Source of the DNA: Hyphomicrobiales bacterium
GTDB taxonomy: Bacteria > Pseudomonadota > Alphaproteobacteria > Rhizobiales > Beijerinckiaceae
Direction of reading: 5' to 3'
Assembly: GCA_028290405.1 (NCBI GenBank)
Contig: JAQGJX010000086.1
Span: forward strand, 1 to 64,000
Length of the DNA: 64,000 nt
Below, piece after piece: positions 26,371-36,618 of the stretch (position 1 is its first letter; each line of letters begins with the position of its first letter). The position numbers and the translations under genes are program-made. The notes beneath the pieces are model-generated. The model ran no database searches and had not been told where the DNA came from. It saw nothing but the letters and a program-made list of their open reading frames with translations.

Positions 26371-26886
26371 TCATGCGATTGCGGCATGAAGAATGCGCTT
26401 GCACTCTGCGAGGTCGGCGAGCGCCGCTTCCAGCCTGTGGATATCCTCTTCGCAAAACAGCGAGCCCATGCCGCTCTCACGATAGGCCTGGGGCGTCTCG
26501 CGGGCAGGCTGCGGCGCGGGCGGCGCCATGGCGGGGCCGGGCGTCTCCCCGTCGTCGTCGTGATCGTCTGGGTTGTGCGCAGGCGCGCTGGCGCGTGCGC
26601 CGAGATTGGCCGCGCCTGAGGCGACGAGATCGATCACCGCGCGCGCGCCCTGCTCTTTCAGGATGCGCTGCACGCCCTTGATCGTATAGCCCTCGCCGTA
26701 CAGAAGGTGGCGGATGGCGCGCAGCAGTTCCAGGTCGACAGGCCGGTAGTATCGCCGGCCGCCGCCGCGCTTCAGCGGCTTGATTTGCGTGAAGCGCGTT
26801 TCCCAGAAGCGAAGCACGTGCTGCGGAAGGTCAAGCTCCTCCGCCGCTTCGCTGATGGTTCGGAATGCGTCGGTGTTCTTGTCCAT
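26371..26886 (-). CDS. MerR-family transcriptional regulator next to ihfA
   Basis: The protein has 171 aa. The N-terminal winged helix is [25 protein letters not shown]...[12 protein letters not shown], followed by [16 protein letters not shown] proline- and acid-rich linker (~105-135) leads to a short C-terminal helix. No metal-binding cysteine set is present. This MerR protein downstream of ihfA is a conserved arrangement in alphaproteobacteria, though its ligand and regulon are not known to me. Confidence 0.88.
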   Translation of the reverse strand: MDKNTDAFRTISEAAEELDLPQHVLRFWETRFTQIKPLKRGGGRRYYRPVDLELLRAIRHLLYGEGYTIKGVQRILKEQGARAVIDLVASGAANLGARASAPAHNPDDHDDDGETPGPAMAPPAPQPARETPQAYRESGMGSLFCEEDIHRLEAALADLAECKRILHAAIA

Positions 26887-26928
26887 CGCGGTGCGATCCG
26901 GTCTGCCGGATCCGCGCCGCGGACCCGT

Positions 26929-27261
26929 TTACTCGTCGGCGAGGTCTTCTCCGTTCACCCGGCCCTTGAGGATGTTCGAAGGTTTGAACACCATCACGCG
27001 GCGGGGGGAAATCGGCACTTCGACGCCCGTCTTGGGATTACGCCCGATTCGCTCGCCTTTGTCGCGTACGACGAACGAGCCGAAGGAGGAAAGCTTCACA
27101 GTCTCGCCCTGCTCGAGACAGTCGCAGATTTCCTGGAGAACCACTTCCACAAGCTCAGCGGATTCGGCTCGCGAGAGCCCGACGCGCCGATACACAGCCT
27201 CCGTAAGGTCTGCGCGAGTAACGGTGCGGCTTGCTTTGACTTCTAGATTATCAGCCTTCAT
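26929..27261 (-). CDS. ihfA: Integration host factor alpha subunit
   Basis: The protein has 110 aa. It carries the HU/IHF signature [23 protein letters not shown] and the alpha-type start [22 protein letters not shown]. It bends DNA as a heterodimer with IhfB. The AT-rich 27262-27340 region upstream, with runs such as AAAATAATAG, is the likely promoter. It is followed by the MerR gene after 42 bp. Confidence 0.95.
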   Translation of the reverse strand: MKADNLEVKASRTVTRADLTEAVYRRVGLSRAESAELVEVVLQEICDCLEQGETVKLSSFGSFVVRDKGERIGRNPKTGVEVPISPRRVMVFKPSNILKGRVNGEDLADE

Positions 27262-27381
27262 TGGGATGATACCGGCATGAGAGACAAATTGGGGACTAAT
27301 CGTGTCATAAAAATAATAGCTCGATTAAAGCTCACGCTTGCCCAAAGTCAACTCGCGATTCTCAGCCTGCGGTGAAATTCC

Positions 27382-28371
27382 CTACCACCGTACGATGACT
27401 GATCCCCAAGTAAAGCCGCCTCCCATCGCCTCGAGCATGACGAGGTCGCCCCGCTTGATGCGCCCGTCCTCGCAGGCCACCGCCAGCGCAAGCGGGATGG
27501 AGGCCGCGGACGTGTTGCCATGCATCTGGACGGTCTTGACGATTTTCTCCGGCGCGATGCCGAGCTTGTCGGCGGAGGCGTCGATGATCCGCTCGTTGGC
27601 CTGATGGGGCACGAACCAGTCGAGGTCGGCGGCGGTCGTGTTGGTGGCGGCGAACGCGTCGCGCATCACGTCCGTCACCATGCCGACGGCGTGGCGGAAC
27701 ACCTCCTTGCCGGACATGCGCAGGTGCCCCACGGTGCCGGTGGTCGAAGGTCCCCCGTCCACATAGAGCTTTTCGCGGTGGCGCCCGTCCGAGCGCAGGT
27801 GCGTGGTGAGAACGCCGCGGTCGGCGGTCGTCCCCTGCCCTTCCTGGCGCCCCAGCACCACGGCGCCCGCGCCGTCGCCGAACAGCACGCAGGTGGTGCG
27901 GTCTTCCCAGTCCAGAATGCGCGAGAACGTCTCGGCGCCGATCACGAGCGCGCGCTCATGGGAGCCTGAGGCCAGGAACTTGTCCGCGATGGTCATTGCG
28001 TAGACGAAGCCCGAGCACACGGCCTGCACGTCGAACGCGGCGCCCCGCACGATCCCAAGCGCGGCCTGCACCTGCGTGGCCGACGATGGGAAGGTGAAGT
28101 CGGGCGTCGAGGTCGCGACCACGATGAGGTCGATGTCGGCCGCCGTGCGGCCCGCGTTCGCCAGCGCTTCCTGCGCGGCGCGGGTGGCGAGCACCGAGGT
28201 GGTTTCGCCCGGGCCCGCGATGCGGCGCTCGCGAATGCCCGTGCGCTGCACGATCCACTCGTCGGTCGTGTCCACCATGGTTTCGAGTTCGGCGTTCGTC
28301 ACGCGCCGTTCGGGCAGGCTGGAGCCGACGCCCTCGACCACCGAACGCCATATCTTTTGAGTCTGAGTCAC
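27382..28371 (-). CDS. fabH: Beta-ketoacyl-ACP synthase III
   Basis: The protein has 329 aa. The Cys-His-Asn catalytic triad is visible in [21 protein letters not shown] and [10 protein letters not shown], and the C-terminal [13 protein letters not shown] is typical. It condenses acetyl-CoA with malonyl-ACP to start fatty-acid synthesis in the cytoplasm. It follows plsX by 16 bp, the usual plsX-fabH order, and both probably share a transcript with the DUF177 gene upstream. Confidence 0.95.
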   Translation of the reverse strand: MTQTQKIWRSVVEGVGSSLPERRVTNAELETMVDTTDEWIVQRTGIRERRIAGPGETTSVLATRAAQEALANAGRTAADIDLIVVATSTPDFTFPSSATQVQAALGIVRGAAFDVQAVCSGFVYAMTIADKFLASGSHERALVIGAETFSRILDWEDRTTCVLFGDGAGAVVLGRQEGQGTTADRGVLTTHLRSDGRHREKLYVDGGPSTTGTVGHLRMSGKEVFRHAVGMVTDVMRDAFAATNTTAADLDWFVPHQANERIIDASADKLGIAPEKIVKTVQMHGNTSAASIPLALAVACEDGRIKRGDLVMLEAMGGGFTWGSVIVRW

Positions 28372-28387
28372 GTTTTCGAGCTTTCGA

Positions 28388-29464
28388 TCAAGCCGTCCCG
28401 GAAGCGGCCTGAGCCGTGGCCGGGTCGGACGCGTGCGCGCGCCGGTCCTGCGACTGGGCGATCATCTCGCCGATCTTCGCAAGGAGTTTCTGTTGCACCA
28501 TGTCGTGGCCAATTTCGACAGCCCCGGAAAATCCCAGCGCGTCCGCCCCGCCATGGCTTTTGATGACGATGCCCGCGAGGCCCAGGAACACGCCCCCGTT
28601 GGAACGGCGGGGGTCCATCTTGTCCTTCAGTTTCGCGAAGGCGCGCCGGGCGAAAAGATAGCCGATCTTGGACATCAGGTCGCCGCCCATGGCGCTCTTC
28701 AGGTAGGCGCCGATCTGCCGGGCGGTGCCCTCGGCGGTCTTCAGCGCGATGTTGCCCGTGAAGCCCTCGGTGACCACCACGTCCACGGTGCCGGCGCCGA
28801 TGTCGTCGCCTTCCACAAAGCCGCAATAGTCCAGCGCGGGGAAATCGGCCTCGCGCAGCACGCGGCCCGCGGCCTTCACTTCCTCGAGCCCCTTGATCTC
28901 TTCCACGCCGACGTTGAGCAGGCCGACCGTCGGGCGCTCGATGCCGAGCACGATGCTCGCCATGGCGGCGCCCATGATGGCGAGGTCCACCAGATGCTGG
29001 GCGTCCGCGCCGATGGACGCGCCAAGGTCCAGCACCACGGAGGCGCCGCGCGCGGTGGGCCAGCGTGCGGCCAGCGCCGGGCGGTCGATCGCCGCCATCG
29101 TGTGCAGGCACACCTTCGCCATCGCCATCAGCGCGCCGGTGTTGCCAGCGGACACGGCGGCGTCCGCCTCCCCGCGCTTCACGGCCTCGATCGCCATCCA
29201 CATGGACGACGTGCGCCGCCCCTTGCGCAGGGCCTGGCTGGGCTTGTCGTCCATGCGGATCGACACGGGGGAATGCACCAGCGTGGTGCGCGCCGCCAGT
29301 TCCGGATGCGCGTCCAGGCAGGGGCGCACGAGCGCCTCGTCGCCGAACATCAGGAACGACAGGTCGGGCCGCGACTTCAGGGCGAGCGCAGCGCCCGGCA
29401 CGATGACCTGGGGGCCATGGTCGCCGCCCATGGCGTCGAGTGCGATCCGCACCGGATTTGCCAT
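28388..29464 (-). CDS. plsX: Phosphate acyltransferase PlsX
   Basis: The protein has 358 aa, family length. It starts [19 protein letters not shown] and contains [25 protein letters not shown] and [14 protein letters not shown], all diagnostic. It converts acyl-ACP to acyl phosphate for phosphatidic-acid synthesis by PlsY. It sits between DUF177 and fabH. Confidence 0.95.
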   Translation of the reverse strand: MANPVRIALDAMGGDHGPQVIVPGAALALKSRPDLSFLMFGDEALVRPCLDAHPELAARTTLVHSPVSIRMDDKPSQALRKGRRTSSMWMAIEAVKRGEADAAVSAGNTGALMAMAKVCLHTMAAIDRPALAARWPTARGASVVLDLGASIGADAQHLVDLAIMGAAMASIVLGIERPTVGLLNVGVEEIKGLEEVKAAGRVLREADFPALDYCGFVEGDDIGAGTVDVVVTEGFTGNIALKTAEGTARQIGAYLKSAMGGDLMSKIGYLFARRAFAKLKDKMDPRRSNGGVFLGLAGIVIKSHGGADALGFSGAVEIGHDMVQQKLLAKIGEMIAQSQDRRAHASDPATAQAASGTA

Positions 29465-29505
29465 TTGCTGCGCGACTCCCAGTCTCTTCGGGTAAAACTA
29501 CACCG

Positions 29506-29532
29506 GCGACCCTTCGGGGCCCGACGGGTCGC
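29506..29532 (-). terminator. Possible hairpin between DUF177 gene and plsX
   Basis: GCGACCC and GGGTCGC pair across 13 nt. On the minus strand a TTTT run follows only after about 10 nt, so it is a weak terminator or attenuator candidate. Confidence 0.3.
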
Positions 29533-29591
29533 GGACAATAGCCTTTTACATGGCGAAGGCAATCCCGCACCAAGCCCGTGGCGGCGCCTTC

Positions 29592-30197
29592 TCAGGGCTC
29601 GTCGGCTTTTCTCAAGCTTTCGAGGGCGGCGAACGGGGACTCGGCCTCGGGCTCGGGCTCCACGGGGGCGAATTCCACCCCGGGCTTGCGCGGATAGGGG
29701 TCCAGCCCCAGCGCCAGAAACTCGGCCGCCAGCGCGCCAAGGTCGATTCGCCCGTCCACGATCAGGTCCGGCGCGTCCTCCTCCCCCTCCTCGACGGGAG
29801 GCGGCGGGGGAAACGCGTCGGCCTCCTGCGCGCCCCGGCGGCGGGTCTTGGGCCCGCCCTTGACGCGGGCCTGCGAGGGCGCGGGCGGCGCAGCCACGAA
29901 CCGCACCTCGACGGGCTCCTCGACGTCGCTCTCGAACGGCTCCAGCGACACCACGCAGGTCTGCGTCACCCGCGCGCGCACCCGGCCGTCCACGTGCACG
30001 TAGCGGCCGACTTTGGACACCTTGAACGAGCCTTCCAGCGCCGCAATGCCCGGGATTCCGTCCAGCGCCGCCAGGGCGTCGCGCTCCTGCGGCTCGGCGG
30101 TCACCGTCAACGCCTCGCCGGGCCTGCGCAGCAATTCCTCCACGAGGAACGGCCGCGAGAACGGGAGATCGGGATTACGCTCGAGGGTCTTCGCCAT
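29592..30197 (-). CDS. DUF177 (YceD-like) protein
   Basis: The protein has 201 aa from the ATG at 30197; the frame extends upstream but overlaps the preceding gene. The core is VDGRVRARVTQTCVVSLEPFESDVEEPVEVRFV, with the C-terminal DLIVDGRIDLGALAAEFLALGLDPYPRKPGVEF characteristic of the family (quoted in part elsewhere as positions ~130-165). The family is associated with 23S rRNA and large ribosomal subunit biogenesis. The bacterial neighbour rpmF is not seen here, but plsX-fabH downstream is usual. Confidence 0.85.
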   Translation of the reverse strand: MAKTLERNPDLPFSRPFLVEELLRRPGEALTVTAEPQERDALAALDGIPGIAALEGSFKVSKVGRYVHVDGRVRARVTQTCVVSLEPFESDVEEPVEVRFVAAPPAPSQARVKGGPKTRRRGAQEADAFPPPPPVEEGEEDAPDLIVDGRIDLGALAAEFLALGLDPYPRKPGVEFAPVEPEPEAESPFAALESLRKADEP

Positions 30198-30204
30198 CTT
30201 GGCC

Positions 30205-30741
30205 TCACTCAATGCTGTCTGCGTCAAGGAACGCCAGCGGCCCCTTGAGCACGGTCTCGACGTCCAGGCTCGCGAAGGCCGCCGCCTGCGCCCGTGCGTA
30301 ACGCGCGAAACGCACGCTTTGGGCATCGCCGGCGCGGCTTTCGTCGCCCAGCACGTTGCGGGCGACCGCGCGCGCCAATTCGGCCTCGTCGTGGAGCGCC
30401 GCCCGGTAGGCGCCGGCGCGGCCGAGATAGCCCTGCGCCATCTTTTTCATCTTCTTGGGCACGCTCACGTCGCCCACGCCGATCTCGCGCAGCGCGATGT
30501 CGAAATGGCGGAACAGCGCGTCGGTCGTGTCCTGCGCGATGGAAGGGCCGGGCTCCGGCAGCTCCTCCATGCGCAGGATGGCGAGGGTCGCCATGAGGCT
30601 CAGAACTTCAAAGCGCCCTTCCACCGTGTCCGCGGCGCCATACTGCGTAAAGAACGCAGGCTGGCGCGCTGCGGCCATGATCTCGCCGTGAAGACGGTCG
30701 ATCAATGCTGCGTTCTTCGAGCGGCGGAAGAGATTGAACAC
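30205..30741 (-). CDS. Ubiquinol-cytochrome c chaperone (CBP3-like)
   Basis: The protein has 178 aa from a GTG at 30741, preceded by GAGGA; the upstream in-frame residues look non-coding. The start VFNLFRRSKNAALIDRLHGEIM, then FTQYGAADTVEGRFEVLSLMA, and KKMAQGYLGRAGAYRAAL match the alphaproteobacterial CBP3 homologues. These are linked to assembly of the cytochrome bc1 complex. It lies 7 bp upstream of the DUF177 gene and is divergent from bamE. Confidence 0.85.
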   Translation of the reverse strand: MFNLFRRSKNAALIDRLHGEIMAAARQPAFFTQYGAADTVEGRFEVLSLMATLAILRMEELPEPGPSIAQDTTDALFRHFDIALREIGVGDVSVPKKMKKMAQGYLGRAGAYRAALHDEAELARAVARNVLGDESRAGDAQSVRFARYARAQAAAFASLDVETVLKGPLAFLDADSIE

Positions 30742-30925
30742 CTGAGTTCCTCTGTGCGGACGGCGCGCATGGGGCGCGGCGAGCAGGTTATCTTGCTTTT
30801 CACCCGCTCGGGGGTTAGGCATCGACCGTCGCGGATGCAAGCGAAATCCTTGGCCGCTCATGCGTCCCGGGGCGAGTATGCGGCAAGTGATGATCCCGGC
30901 GCGCCGGGGCGAGCGGAGTGACGGA

Positions 30926-31408
30926 ATGCGGGGCCAGATCGTCGGTGGTGTACGTGGCGCGTCGGCGCCCGGATTTATGCGGTCCCTCGCGCTGACGGCC
31001 ACGCTTGGCGCGGCGCTGGCGCTGGGCGGCTGCCTTGGCTACGAGGGCGACCTCACGCGCGGCTATGTGATAGACGCCAAGGCGATGGACCAGGTCCGCA
31101 CCGGCGCGTCCGCCGAACAGATCCTCGTCGTCATGGGCACGCCCTCCACCACCTCCACGGTGGGCGGCGACGCGTGGTACTACATCAGCCAGAAGACCGA
31201 GCGGTCGCTGGCCTTCATGCAGCCCAAGATCACCGACCAGCGCGTGTTCGCCGTGTACTTCGACAAGAACAAGAAGGTGCAGCGCGTCGCCAACTACGGT
31301 CTGGAAGACGGCAAGCTGATCGACTTCGTGACCCGCACGACGCCTACGGCGGGCGCCGAATCCTCGTTCGTGCGCAACATGCTGACGAACCTTCTCCGGT
31401 TCAGCTAG
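30926..31408 (+). CDS. bamE: Outer-membrane assembly lipoprotein BamE (OmlA family)
   Basis: The protein has 160 aa from the ATG at 30926, chosen for its upstream GGAG. An ATG at 30977 would give a more standard 19-residue lipoprotein signal, MRSLALTATLGAALALGG followed by Cys. The mature domain has VIDAKAMDQVRTGASAEQILVVMGTP, WYYISQKTERS and VFAVYFDKNKKVQRVANYGL. It is a periplasmic lipoprotein of the BAM complex. It is divergent from the CBP3-like gene, as in many alphaproteobacteria. Confidence 0.9.
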   Translation: MRGQIVGGVRGASAPGFMRSLALTATLGAALALGGCLGYEGDLTRGYVIDAKAMDQVRTGASAEQILVVMGTPSTTSTVGGDAWYYISQKTERSLAFMQPKITDQRVFAVYFDKNKKVQRVANYGLEDGKLIDFVTRTTPTAGAESSFVRNMLTNLLRFS

Positions 31409-31417
31409 CCGCCCGCC

Positions 31418-31996
31418 TCAGGGCCGCGACAGGCTCGTGGCGATGCCGCGGGCCAGAGCCGTGCGAGGCGAGACGTGATACATCTGGTCGAGCGCCGCGC
31501 GTTCGACCAGATCGACGGCGCCCGCGGCGCCCATTTCGAAATACAGGTCGACCAATCCGGCGGGAGCGCGTGGCTCCGGGCGCCTCGCCGCGCCCAGCCC
31601 TGCTCCTCCGTGATACCCGAGCCCTCGCCCGCCGGGCGACCCCAGCGCGTCCTCGACGTCCTCCGCATCGTGGTAGTGGCGCCTGACGCCCCCGGCGAAG
31701 ATCATCGTGCAGGCGCTTTCGCACCGGTTCGCCCCGTCCACCGCCGTGGCCAGTCCGGCGACCCGGATCATGCGGGCGATCTCGGCGGCGGGAAAAACCC
31801 GGCCGCCGCCGCTGTTCAAGGAAACCACGCGCGCGCCGCCGCCCGCCAGCAGAACGCGGAACGCCAGGTCGTCGCCAGCCTCGACGGCGCCCGACAGCAC
31901 GATGGTCGAACCGTGCTGCGCCATCTCGAGCGCCTGCGCGGGCAGCGCCCCGCCCAGCGCCAGCGCAACGCACAATCTGAGGCGCCAGACCCGCAT
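31418..31996 (-). CDS. Secreted ClpP/crotonase-fold protein (COG3904-like)
   Basis: The protein has 192 aa from the ATG at 31996, preceded by AAGGAG. A signal peptide (MRVWRLRLCVALALGGALPAQA) leads to a ClpP-like domain. VVSLNSGGGRVFPAAEIARMI is followed by GANRCESACTMIFAGGVRR with the likely nucleophile Ser in ESACT, and GLGYHGGAG with a candidate catalytic His. This layout fits predicted periplasmic ClpP-like proteins, whose substrates are unknown. It is convergent with bamE and separated from hppA by a terminator. Confidence 0.72.
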   Translation of the reverse strand: MRVWRLRLCVALALGGALPAQALEMAQHGSTIVLSGAVEAGDDLAFRVLLAGGGARVVSLNSGGGRVFPAAEIARMIRVAGLATAVDGANRCESACTMIFAGGVRRHYHDAEDVEDALGSPGGRGLGYHGGAGLGAARRPEPRAPAGLVDLYFEMGAAGAVDLVERAALDQMYHVSPRTALARGIATSLSRP

Positions 31997-32153
31997 GCCG
32001 CTCCTTCTCGCATTCAGCCGCAGCATGCGCGAAAGCGGTCCGCCCGGGCAAATCATGCCCGCGCCCATGGTGAAAAGGACCTTTGAAGATTGAGCGCAAT
32101 TCTGCGGGCGGCGTCCGCAGAAACCTCGCGCCCGCGACTTCCGCCACGAACGC

Positions 32154-32180
32154 AAAAAAGGCGGGGTTTCCCCCGCCTTT
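32154..32180 (-). terminator. Rho-independent terminator of hppA
   Basis: On the minus strand, AAAGGCGGGG-GAAA-CCCCGCC is followed by a run of six T residues, directly downstream of the hppA stop. Confidence 0.9.
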
Positions 32181-32202
32181 CCGCAACCTCGATGCAATCG
32201 CC

Positions 32203-34335
32203 TCAGTGCGCCAGAACGGCCAGCAGCAGCAGCGCGACGATGTTGGTGATCTTGATCGCCGGGTTCACGGCGGGGCCCGCCGTGTCCTTGTAGGGGTCGC
32301 CGACGGTGTCACCGGTGACGGAGGCCTTGTGGGCTTCGCCGCCCTTCAGGTGCTTCACGCCGTCCTTGTCGATGAACCCGTCTTCGAAGCTCTTCTTGGC
32401 GTTGTCCCAGGCGCCGCCGCCCGACGTCATCGAGATGGCGACGAACAGGCCGTTGACGATCACGCCCAGCAGCGAAGCGCCCAGCGCCGCGAAGGCGTTG
32501 GCCTTCGAGCCCGAGATCGCCAGCACGCCGAAGTAGGCGACCAGCGGCGCGAGCACCGGCAGCAGCGAGGGGATGATCATCTCCTTGATCGCCGCCTTGG
32601 TCAGCATGTCCACGGCGCGCCCGTAATCGGGACGCTGCGTGCCCTGCATGATGCCGGGCATTTCCTTGAACTGGCGACGCACTTCCTCCACCACGGAGCC
32701 CGCCGCGCGGCCGACGGCCGTCATGGCGATGCCGCCGAACAGGTAGGGGATGAGGCCGCCGAAGATCAGGCCCGCCACCACGTAGGGGTTCGACAGATCG
32801 AACGAGACCTGGCCGATGCCCTTGAAGTAGGGGCGCCCTTCGTTGATGAACGCCTGAAGGTCGTTCGTGTAGGCGGCGAACAGCACCAGCGCGCCAAGAC
32901 CGGCGGAGCCGATCGCGTAGCCCTTGGTGACGGCCTTCGTGGTGTTGCCGACCGCGTCGAGAGCGTCCGTCGAGTGACGGACTTCCTTCGGCAGGCCAGC
33001 CATTTCGGCGATGCCGCCCGCGTTGTCCGTCACCGGACCGAAGGCGTCGAGCGCGACGATCATGCCCGCGAGGCCGAGCATGGTGGTCACCGCGATCGCC
33101 GTGCCGTAGAGGCCGGCGAGCTGGTAGGTGGAGATGATGCCGCCCACGATGACCATGGCGGGCAGCGCCGTGGATTCAAGCGACACCGCGAGGCCCTGGA
33201 TCACGTTCGTGCCGTGGCCGGTGACCGACGCCTGCGCGATGGACACGACCGGACGCTTGCCGGTGGCCGTGTAGTACTCCGTGATGACCACGATCGCGCC
33301 CGTCACCACGAGGCCCACGAGGCCGCAGATGAACAGGTTCGCGCCGGTGATCGACTGGCCGGCGACCTTGCCGATTTCGCCCCAGCCCGTGATGAGGTGG
33401 GTGACGATGGCGAGTCCGCCGATGGTGAGCACGCCGGTGACGATGAGGCCCTTGTAGAGAGCGCCCATGATCGAGTTGTTGGCGCCCAGCTTCACCGCGT
33501 AGGTGCCCGCGATGGAGGTGACGATGCAGGCCGCGCAGATGGCGAGCGGATAGATCATCGAGGTCGCGAGGGAGGCCTGGGTGGCGAAGAAGATCGCGCC
33601 CAGAACCATGGTGGCGACGACCGTCACCACGTAGGTTTCGAACAGGTCGGCCGCCATGCCGGCGCAGTCGCCGACGTTGTCGCCCACGTTGTCCGCGATG
33701 GTGGCGGGGTTGCGCGGGTCGTCTTCCGGAATGCCGGCCTCGACCTTGCCCACGAGGTCGGCGCCGACGTCAGCGCCCTTCGTGAAGATGCCGCCGCCCA
33801 GACGGGCGAAGATGGAGATCAGCGAGGCGCCGAAGCCCAGCGCCACCAGCGAATCGATCACCACGCGGTCGCGGACCCCCAGGCCCATCGGGCCGGTGAG
33901 GATGAAGAAGTAGACCGCCACGCCCAGCAGCGCGAGGCCCGCCACCAGCATGCCCGTGACCGCGCCCGCCTTGAAGGCGATGTCGAGGCCGCCGGCCAGC
34001 GACTGGGTCGCGGCCTGCGCGGTGCGCACGTTGGCCCGCACCGAGACGTTCATGCCGATGAAGCCGGCGGCGCCCGACAGGACGGCGCCGACGAGGAAGC
34101 CGATCGCCACGGTCCAGCCGAGCAACAGCCCCAGAAGAACGAAGATGACCACGCCCACGAGGCCGATGGTGATGTACTGGCGCTTCAGGTAGGCCTGCGC
34201 CCCCTCGGCGATCGCAGCCGCGATCTCCTGCATGCGCGCGTTGCCGGCGTCGGCGCGCATCAGCGCGGCGCTGGTCACAATGCCGTAAACGACCGCCAGC
34301 AGGCCGGCCAGGATAATGAGTAGAATTGGACTCAT
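32203..34335 (-). CDS. hppA: Membrane-bound H+-translocating pyrophosphatase, K+-independent type
   Basis: The protein has 710 aa with about 16 membrane segments. The pyrophosphate site [20 protein letters not shown] and [13 protein letters not shown] is intact. The potassium-determining region reads [10 protein letters not shown]; a Lys at the first position and Thr at the second are the residues of K+-independent enzymes (Ala/Gly in K+-dependent ones). It couples PPi hydrolysis to proton pumping in the inner membrane. It is monocistronic, with its own terminator. Confidence 0.95.
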   Translation of the reverse strand: MSPILLIILAGLLAVVYGIVTSAALMRADAGNARMQEIAAAIAEGAQAYLKRQYITIGLVGVVIFVLLGLLLGWTVAIGFLVGAVLSGAAGFIGMNVSVRANVRTAQAATQSLAGGLDIAFKAGAVTGMLVAGLALLGVAVYFFILTGPMGLGVRDRVVIDSLVALGFGASLISIFARLGGGIFTKGADVGADLVGKVEAGIPEDDPRNPATIADNVGDNVGDCAGMAADLFETYVVTVVATMVLGAIFFATQASLATSMIYPLAICAACIVTSIAGTYAVKLGANNSIMGALYKGLIVTGVLTIGGLAIVTHLITGWGEIGKVAGQSITGANLFICGLVGLVVTGAIVVITEYYTATGKRPVVSIAQASVTGHGTNVIQGLAVSLESTALPAMVIVGGIISTYQLAGLYGTAIAVTTMLGLAGMIVALDAFGPVTDNAGGIAEMAGLPKEVRHSTDALDAVGNTTKAVTKGYAIGSAGLGALVLFAAYTNDLQAFINEGRPYFKGIGQVSFDLSNPYVVAGLIFGGLIPYLFGGIAMTAVGRAAGSVVEEVRRQFKEMPGIMQGTQRPDYGRAVDMLTKAAIKEMIIPSLLPVLAPLVAYFGVLAISGSKANAFAALGASLLGVIVNGLFVAISMTSGGGAWDNAKKSFEDGFIDKDGVKHLKGGEAHKASVTGDTVGDPYKDTAGPAVNPAIKITNIVALLLLAVLAH

Positions 34336-34665
34336 GGAGTTCCGCCCTCTTTTTTACGTTCTCCGACATTGGCGTCGAAGGGCCGCCGCCCGATTGTGTC
34401 GGATTCTGGGCCGCGACCTTATGTCGTCTCTTGCCAGAAAGCACACGCCCCCGCAATCGCGCCCTGCTCCGCCCATTGCAATCGTTTGTGCGCTCGCGCG
34501 CGTCCCGCAGGCCGCAGGGGCGAAAAAACGCTGTCCCCACAGGGCCGCTCCCTGTGACGGCGCGCTCGCATGACGTCGGCCGCTAGCCGGCGGGGCTCCG
34601 GCCGATTGTCGCAGATCAAGGCTCCCTGCCCGGGCCTTCCGCCAATGTGCCCGGCAGGAGGACCC
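34336..34665. other. Intergenic region between hppA and the haemoglobin gene
   Basis: This 330-bp region carries the divergent promoters. It has a short hairpin (ACAGGG-N5-CCCTGT near 34539) but no recognised riboswitch, RNA gene or open frame of coding character. Confidence 0.4.
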
Positions 34666-35097
34666 ATGACCGACGCAGCGCAGGCCCAGACCATCGAACA
34701 CGACGCCGAGGAGGCCGCCGCCCGCGAGCAGATCGAGCAGGCGCTCGACGCCGCGCTCCGGCGCTTCTACGAAAAAGTGCAGCAGGACGACCTCATTGGC
34801 CCCGTCTTCGCCCGCGCGGTGCATGATTGGGACGGGCATATCCGCGTCATGCGGGACTTCTGGTCGCGCGCCCTCCTGGGAACGACGCGCTACAACGGAC
34901 AGCCCTTCCCGCCGCACCTGACGCTCGGCATCGGCCATTCCCATTTCGAGCGCTGGCTGAAGCTGTGGGAGGAAGCCGCCAACGAGACGATGCCGCCCGC
35001 GCTGGCCTCCCATGTGGTCAACATGGCGGGCAACATGAGCCACTGCTGGGGCCGCGCGCTGGAATCCATGCTGGCGAGCGCCGCCCCGGCGGATTAG
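34666..35097 (+). CDS. Group III truncated haemoglobin
   Basis: The protein has 143 aa from the ATG at 34666, preceded by a strong AGGAGG. The sequence FYEKVQQDDLIGPVF, HIRVMRDFWSRALLGTTRYNGQPFPPH and the proximal-His region IGHSHFERWLKLWEEA match group III (P-type) truncated globins, which bind haem and O2/NO. The last motif NMSHCWGRALES is the usual end. The physiological role of this group is not settled. It lies upstream of the thiamine genes, with a separate ribosome binding site. Confidence 0.88.
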   Translation: MTDAAQAQTIEHDAEEAAAREQIEQALDAALRRFYEKVQQDDLIGPVFARAVHDWDGHIRVMRDFWSRALLGTTRYNGQPFPPHLTLGIGHSHFERWLKLWEEAANETMPPALASHVVNMAGNMSHCWGRALESMLASAAPAD

Positions 35098-35157
35098 CTC
35101 TCGCATCGCGCGCGTTTCGCTCTAAATAGGGCGCAACGCGCGAGGAGGCGGCGACAG

Positions 35158-35988
35158 GTGAAGCTCAGTTCGCAGACGCTTGGGGCCCATGCGGGGCGCC
35201 TGCTGGACGCCGTCCGGACGGCCCGTCCGCTGGTGCAGAACATCACCAATTACGTCTCCATGGACATCGCCGCCAACGCGCTGCTTGCCCTTGGGGCTTC
35301 CCCGGCGATGATCCATGCGCCCGAGGAAAGCAGCGAGTTCACCGCGCGGGCGGACGCGCTGGTGGTCAACGTCGGCACTCTCTCGGCGCAGGCCGCCCGC
35401 AGCATGGAGCACGCCGCCACGACGGCGCGCCTGCACGGCACCCCGTGGCTGCTCGACCCCGTCGCCGCCGGGGTGCTGACCTTCCGGGACGACGTGATCC
35501 AGCGGCTGCTGCGGCACAGGCCTGCCATCGTCCGCGGCAACGCTTCCGAGATCATCGCCGTCGCGCGCGCCGCAGGCCTCACGGAAAACGCCGCCGTCCC
35601 GCGCGGAGTCGACAGCGCCCATGGGGCGGACGAGGCGGCCGCGCTCGCCGAAAAGCTGGCGCGCCATTGCTTCTGCACAGTGGTCGCCACCGGGGCGACG
35701 GACGTCGTGACGGACGGAACGACCTTGGTGCGCATCTCCAACGGCGCGGCGGTCATGCCGCGCGTGACGGCGCTCGGCTGCTCCATGTCGTCCGTCATGG
35801 GCGCGTACCTCGCCGTGGCGCCCACGCCCTTCGACGCAGCCCTCGCGGCCACTGCGCTTTATGGCGTCGCAGGCGAACTTGCGGCCGCGCAGGCCAAAGG
35901 CCCCGGGTCCTTCCGCGTCGCCTTCATCGACATGCTGGACGCCATCCAGCCGGCCGACATCCTCAAGACCCTGCGTGTGACCTCATGA
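35158..35988 (+). CDS. thiM: Hydroxyethylthiazole kinase
   Basis: The protein has 276 aa from a GTG with AGGAGG 9 nt upstream. It has PLVQNITNYVSMDIAANALLALGASPAMIHA, LVVNVGTLS, WLLDPVAAG and the C-terminal anion-hole segment LGCSMSSVMGAYLAV. It phosphorylates thiazole alcohol for thiamine salvage. The stop overlaps the thiE start (ATGA). No TPP riboswitch fits in the 60-bp leader. Confidence 0.93.
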   Translation: MKLSSQTLGAHAGRLLDAVRTARPLVQNITNYVSMDIAANALLALGASPAMIHAPEESSEFTARADALVVNVGTLSAQAARSMEHAATTARLHGTPWLLDPVAAGVLTFRDDVIQRLLRHRPAIVRGNASEIIAVARAAGLTENAAVPRGVDSAHGADEAAALAEKLARHCFCTVVATGATDVVTDGTTLVRISNGAAVMPRVTALGCSMSSVMGAYLAVAPTPFDAALAATALYGVAGELAAAQAKGPGSFRVAFIDMLDAIQPADILKTLRVTS

Positions 35989-36614
35989 GCTTCGATCCCG
36001 CCGTCTATCGCCTGTGCCTCGTGACGGACCGCGACGTGGGCCGCGGCCGCGCGCTGGTCGACATCGTCGCCCAGGCCGTCGCGGGCGGCGTCACCATGGT
36101 GCAATTGCGCGAGAAGACCGCCACCACGCGGGAATTTCTCGAAGAAGCGCGCGCCCTGAAGGCGCTGCTGACGCCGCTGGGCGTGCCGCTGGTCGTCAAC
36201 GACCGGGTGGATATTGCGCTCGCGGTGGACGCGGACGGCGTGCACGTGGGCCAGACGGACATGCCCGTCGCGCAGGTGCGCGCCCTGCTGGGCCCCAGAC
36301 GCATCGTCGGCTTGTCGATCACCAGCGCCGAGCAGATGCGGCGCGAGGACGCGGGCCGGACGGACTATCTCGGCGTGGGGCCGCTGTACCTGCAACACAC
36401 CAAGCCGAACGCCTCGACGCCCCTTGGCGTGGAGGGCTTTCGCACGCTGCGCGCCATGACGGACCGGCCCGTTATGGCGATCGGCGGATTGAAGGCCGGC
36501 AATTCCGCCCCCGTGCTGGCGGCCGGCGCGGACGGGCTCGCCATCGTGTCCGGCATCGTGGGCGCGGACGATCCGCGCGCCGCCGCCGCCCAGTTGCGGG
36601 CGCTGTTTTCCTGA
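35985..36614 (+). CDS. thiE: Thiamine-phosphate synthase
   Basis: The protein has 209 aa from the ATG at 35985, translationally coupled to thiM. It shows LCLVTDRD, GVTMVQLREKTA, VNDRVDIALAVDADGVHVGQ, DYLGVGPLY and VMAIGGL. It joins HMP-PP with thiazole phosphate to make thiamine phosphate. It is convergent with thiL, with a 4-bp gap. Confidence 0.94.
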   Translation: MSFDPAVYRLCLVTDRDVGRGRALVDIVAQAVAGGVTMVQLREKTATTREFLEEARALKALLTPLGVPLVVNDRVDIALAVDADGVHVGQTDMPVAQVRALLGPRRIVGLSITSAEQMRREDAGRTDYLGVGPLYLQHTKPNASTPLGVEGFRTLRAMTDRPVMAIGGLKAGNSAPVLAAGADGLAIVSGIVGADDPRAAAAQLRALFS

Positions 36615-36618
36615 TGCG

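Noticed and set aside
32083-34323. Long plus-strand open frame opposite hppA
   Set aside because: It is a shadow of the pyrophosphatase gene: low complexity, rich in Asp/Arg/His, with no recognisable motif.
35098-35157. TPP riboswitch upstream of thiM
   Set aside because: Only 60 bp separate the genes and no CTGAGA-type thi-box core is present.
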